Shown here piece by piece: positions 32,347 to 34,712 of a DNA stretch of 34,712 bases. Numbering within the stretch: the first letter of the stretch is position 1; every line of letters starts with the position of its first letter. Below the pieces are notes generated by a model that ran no database searches, was not told the DNA's origin, and was given only the letters and a program-made list of their open reading frames with translations. The stretch comes from Planctomycetota bacterium (GTDB lineage Bacteria > Planctomycetota > UBA8108 > JACQVS01): the NCBI GenBank assembly GCA_016209605.1, contig JACQVS010000099.1, forward strand, positions 1 through 34,712, read 5' to 3'. Position numbers and translations under genes: made by a program.

Positions 32347-34455
32347 TCACCGCTTGGCCCGCTCTTCCAACGCCTTGAGGCGATCGGCGCGCACCTTTTC
32401 GGCGATATTTTCCGGGACGGGCGAATACTCTGCCGGCTCCAGCGAGCTGGTGCCGCGGCCTTGGGTCATGGAGCGGAGGTTGGTGGTGTAATTGAACATT
32501 TCCGCCAGCGGGACGAGGCCGCGGATGGTCCGCAAGTGGCCTTCGGTTTCGATTCCATGGACCTCGGCGCGCCGGCTGTTCATGTCGCCGACCACATCGC
32601 CCAGGTACTCCGCCGGCACCACGATCTCAAAGCGCATGCGCGGCTCGAGCAGGATGACCCGCACCCTGGCAAGCGCCTCCCGGAAGGCCAGGCTGCCGGC
32701 CAGCTGAAAGGCCAGATCGCTCGAGTCGACCTCGTGCGCCTTGCCGTCAAACAAGGTGGCTTTGATGTTGACGAAGGGGTAGCGCAAGGCGCCGCCGCGC
32801 CGGAAAGAGTCGCGAAGGCCGCGCTCCACCGAGGGGATGTATTCCCTCGGCACCGTGCCGCCGACGATCTTGTTCTCGAACTCGTTATCGGGCTGGCCGC
32901 ACGGCTCGAAAATCATGTTGACCACGGCGAACTGGCCGTGGCCGCCGGTTTGCTTGATGTGGCGGCCTTCGACCTCGGCGCGGCCGGAAAGGGTCTGGCG
33001 GTAGGCGACGCTCGGCTTGCCGACGCGCACTTCTACCTTGAACTCGTTCACGATGCGGTTGACGATGATCTCCAGGTGCAGCTCGCCCATTCCGGAGATG
33101 ATCATCTCGCCGGTCTCGGGGTCCATTTGCCGGTTGAAGGTCGGGTCCTCCTTCGCCAGGATGGCGAGGGTGTTGGCCAGCTTGTCCCGGTCCATGGTGG
33201 AAACCGTCTCGATGGCCTGGGAAATGACCGTTTCCGGGAAGTCCATGGCGCCGAAGAGGATCGGATGGCGCTCATCGCAAAGCGTGTCGCCGGTATAGGT
33301 CTTCTTGAGGCCAATCACCGCCACGATGTCTCCCGCGCCGGCGGCCTCTTCAATGGGAATGCGCTGCGCGGCATGCATGAGGTAAAGCCGGCCGATGCGC
33401 TCCGACATCCGCCGATTGGGATTGTAAACCTCGTCGCCGCGGCGGATCTCGCCGCTGTAGATGCGAATGAAGGTGAGATCACCGTTCTTGTCGGCAATGG
33501 TCTTGAAGGCAATGCCGGAGAAGGGCTCATCGCGGTAGGGCCGGCGCTCGACCACCTCTTCCGGGGCGGCCGGATCCTTCCCCTCAACGGAGATGTCGGC
33601 CGGGCACGGCAGGTAATGGCAAACCGCATCGAGAAGCTGCTGCACCCCCTTGTTCTTGAGAGCGGCGCCGCAGAGGACCGGATTCAACGCCCCGCTCACG
33701 GTTCCCTGCCGCAGCGCCGTGCGAAGGGCGCCGGCATCGATTTCCTCGCCGCCGAGGAATTTTTCGCAGAAATCGTCATCGATTTCCGCCAGCGATTCGA
33801 GCAGACTTTCCCGCGCCGCGGTATAAACGGCCTGGTTTTTCGGGCTCACCGGCTGGATCCGGAATTGCATCCCCTCCGGGTCGTCAAAGTATATCTCCTG
33901 GCCTTCCAGGAGGTCGATGACCCCTTGAAAATCCTTTTCGGCGCCAATGGGGATCTGGATCGGCGCGGCGCGGGCTCCCAGTTTGGTGCGGATCGAACGA
34001 ATCGCCTTTTCGAAGTTGGCGCCAATCCGATCCATCTTGTTGATGAAGCAAAGGCGTGGAACCTTGTACTTGTTGGCCTGGCGCCAGACCGTCTCCGACT
34101 GCGCCTCGACGCCGGCGACGGCGCAAAAAACCGCCACCGAACCATCAAGAACCCGCAGCGACCGTTCCACCTCGGCGGTGAAGTCGACGTGGCCCGGGGT
34201 GTCAATGAGGTTGATCCGATAACCTTTCCAGAAGCACTGGGTGGCGGCGCTGGTGATGGTGATGCCGCGCTTCTGCTCCTCCTCGAGGTAATCCATGGTG
34301 GCTTCGCCGTCGTGGACCTCGCCAAGGCGGTGGATCTTTCCAGAAAAAAACAAGATGCGCTCGGAAACGGTGGTCTTCCCGGCATCGATGTGCGCCATGA
34401 TGCCGATATTTCGAGTCTTCGCGATGGTGTCGGAGCTTTTCAGTTCCACGGCCAT
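32347..34455 (-). CDS. fusA: Translation elongation factor G
   Basis: 702 residues from ATG 34455, with GAGG eight bases upstream. The GTPase motifs are intact: AHIDAGKTT (21-29), [10 protein letters not shown] (63-72), DTPGH (85-89), NKMD (139-142). Domains II-V follow in the usual order, including [19 protein letters not shown] and [11 protein letters not shown]. It drives mRNA-tRNA translocation with GTP hydrolysis. It stands alone here, not with rpsL, rpsG and tuf as in the classical str operon. It may be the sole copy in a scattered genome or a second EF-G paralog; a genome-wide look would be needed to decide. Length and motifs suggest a functional protein. Confidence 0.97.
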   Translation of the reverse strand: MAVELKSSDTIAKTRNIGIMAHIDAGKTTVSERILFFSGKIHRLGEVHDGEATMDYLEEEQKRGITITSAATQCFWKGYRINLIDTPGHVDFTAEVERSLRVLDGSVAVFCAVAGVEAQSETVWRQANKYKVPRLCFINKMDRIGANFEKAIRSIRTKLGARAAPIQIPIGAEKDFQGVIDLLEGQEIYFDDPEGMQFRIQPVSPKNQAVYTAARESLLESLAEIDDDFCEKFLGGEEIDAGALRTALRQGTVSGALNPVLCGAALKNKGVQQLLDAVCHYLPCPADISVEGKDPAAPEEVVERRPYRDEPFSGIAFKTIADKNGDLTFIRIYSGEIRRGDEVYNPNRRMSERIGRLYLMHAAQRIPIEEAAGAGDIVAVIGLKKTYTGDTLCDERHPILFGAMDFPETVISQAIETVSTMDRDKLANTLAILAKEDPTFNRQMDPETGEMIISGMGELHLEIIVNRIVNEFKVEVRVGKPSVAYRQTLSGRAEVEGRHIKQTGGHGQFAVVNMIFEPCGQPDNEFENKIVGGTVPREYIPSVERGLRDSFRRGGALRYPFVNIKATLFDGKAHEVDSSDLAFQLAGSLAFREALARVRVILLEPRMRFEIVVPAEYLGDVVGDMNSRRAEVHGIETEGHLRTIRGLVPLAEMFNYTTNLRSMTQGRGTSSLEPAEYSPVPENIAEKVRADRLKALEERAKR

Positions 34456-34651
34456 GATCAGATCCTCAAGACTTTTTCACTTCCAGTTTTCGGTCATTTG
34501 AAATTCTCATCATCGGCCATTTCCACCCTGGAATTTAACCCGCAGGCCCCATTCTGACGGCACTACAAGTATTGGCCTAAAAAAAACTTAGCCCATAAAC
34601 CGCCGCGGCTGGTAAGCTTTCAGCCTTCCTCGGAAATTTGAGAAAGGAACA

Positions 34652-34679
34652 ATCTTAACCGGGCCTTCGAAAAAAACAA
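34652..34679 (-). promoter_or_regulatory. Candidate sigma-70-type promoter of fusA
   Basis: On the minus strand TTGTTT (34679-34674), 16 bases, then TAAGAT (34657-34652). This gives a long leader of about 190 bases. The leader also contains an imperfect hairpin, GGGCTAA / TTAGGCC with a U-rich loop, at 34574-34594. Confidence 0.3.
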
Positions 34680-34712
34680 CCCTCATTCCAGGTTTCCAGG
34701 AAAAATACGCCA

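Noticed and set aside
32461..34557. 698-codon plus-strand frame opposite fusA
   Set aside because: Antisense to an unmistakable EF-G.
1..34712. CRISPR arrays, tRNA or rRNA genes, insertion sequences, integrases
   Set aside because: No regularly spaced repeats, RNA gene signatures or transposase/integrase motifs were seen on reading both strands.

Overview
The window is GC-rich and densely coded. It looks like chromosomal DNA of a Planctomycetota-type (PVC) bacterium. The main pointers are two exported proteins ending in dockerin-like calcium repeats (with the FLFLG and DPTPD signatures), a CRTAC1/ASPIC-UnbV lipoprotein beside a membrane TPR protein, a Tat-exported GH116 enzyme carrying a module otherwise known from GH32-type proteins, and an EF-P with an unusual PGNW loop tip. 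The phylum is inferred from these styles; no rRNA or tRNA gene was seen. All genes were called from reading frames, start signals and recognisable motifs.

Left part (1-10834, all minus strand). The first operon encodes an exported protein with four cohesin-like repeats and a dockerin. It overlaps by one base (TGATG) a giant regulator of at least 1602 residues: Ser/Thr kinase, degenerate NTPase, TPRs, sigma-54 AAA+ activator and the start of a Fis-type helix-turn-helix (cut by the window edge). Upstream of the operon is a good -24/-12 (sigma-54) promoter, so the operon encodes the kind of activator its own promoter would need. Next to it lies a Tat-exported GH116 beta-glycosidase.

Middle part (10835-24204). 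A short graveyard holds a vestige of a CRTAC1-type lipoprotein start and a possible frameshifted minus-strand remnant. Then come a membrane-anchored TPR protein and an intact CRTAC1 lipoprotein (plus strand). A minus-strand cluster follows: actinobacterial-type glycogen/maltose-1-phosphate synthase, Mrp/ApbC Fe-S carrier and a Gfo/Idh/MocA oxidoreductase. A plus-strand operon then encodes a UbiD-family decarboxylase, an overlapping 60-residue unknown and a large exported unknown. efp is convergent to it.

Right part (24205-34712). efp and a secreted cupredoxin-like protein diverge from promoters whose -35 boxes overlap. A minus-strand group holds an FHA protein, a pseudo-receiver (ATGA overlap), a coiled-coil envelope protein with a long cytoplasmic tail, and a lamin-tail/dockerin exported protein. 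This looks like a phosphothreonine signalling module at the envelope. A hotdog thioesterase and a stand-alone fusA finish the window.

The best candidates for something undescribed are the self-contained sigma-54 / kinase-activator / cohesin operon and the FHA / pseudo-receiver / coiled-coil module.
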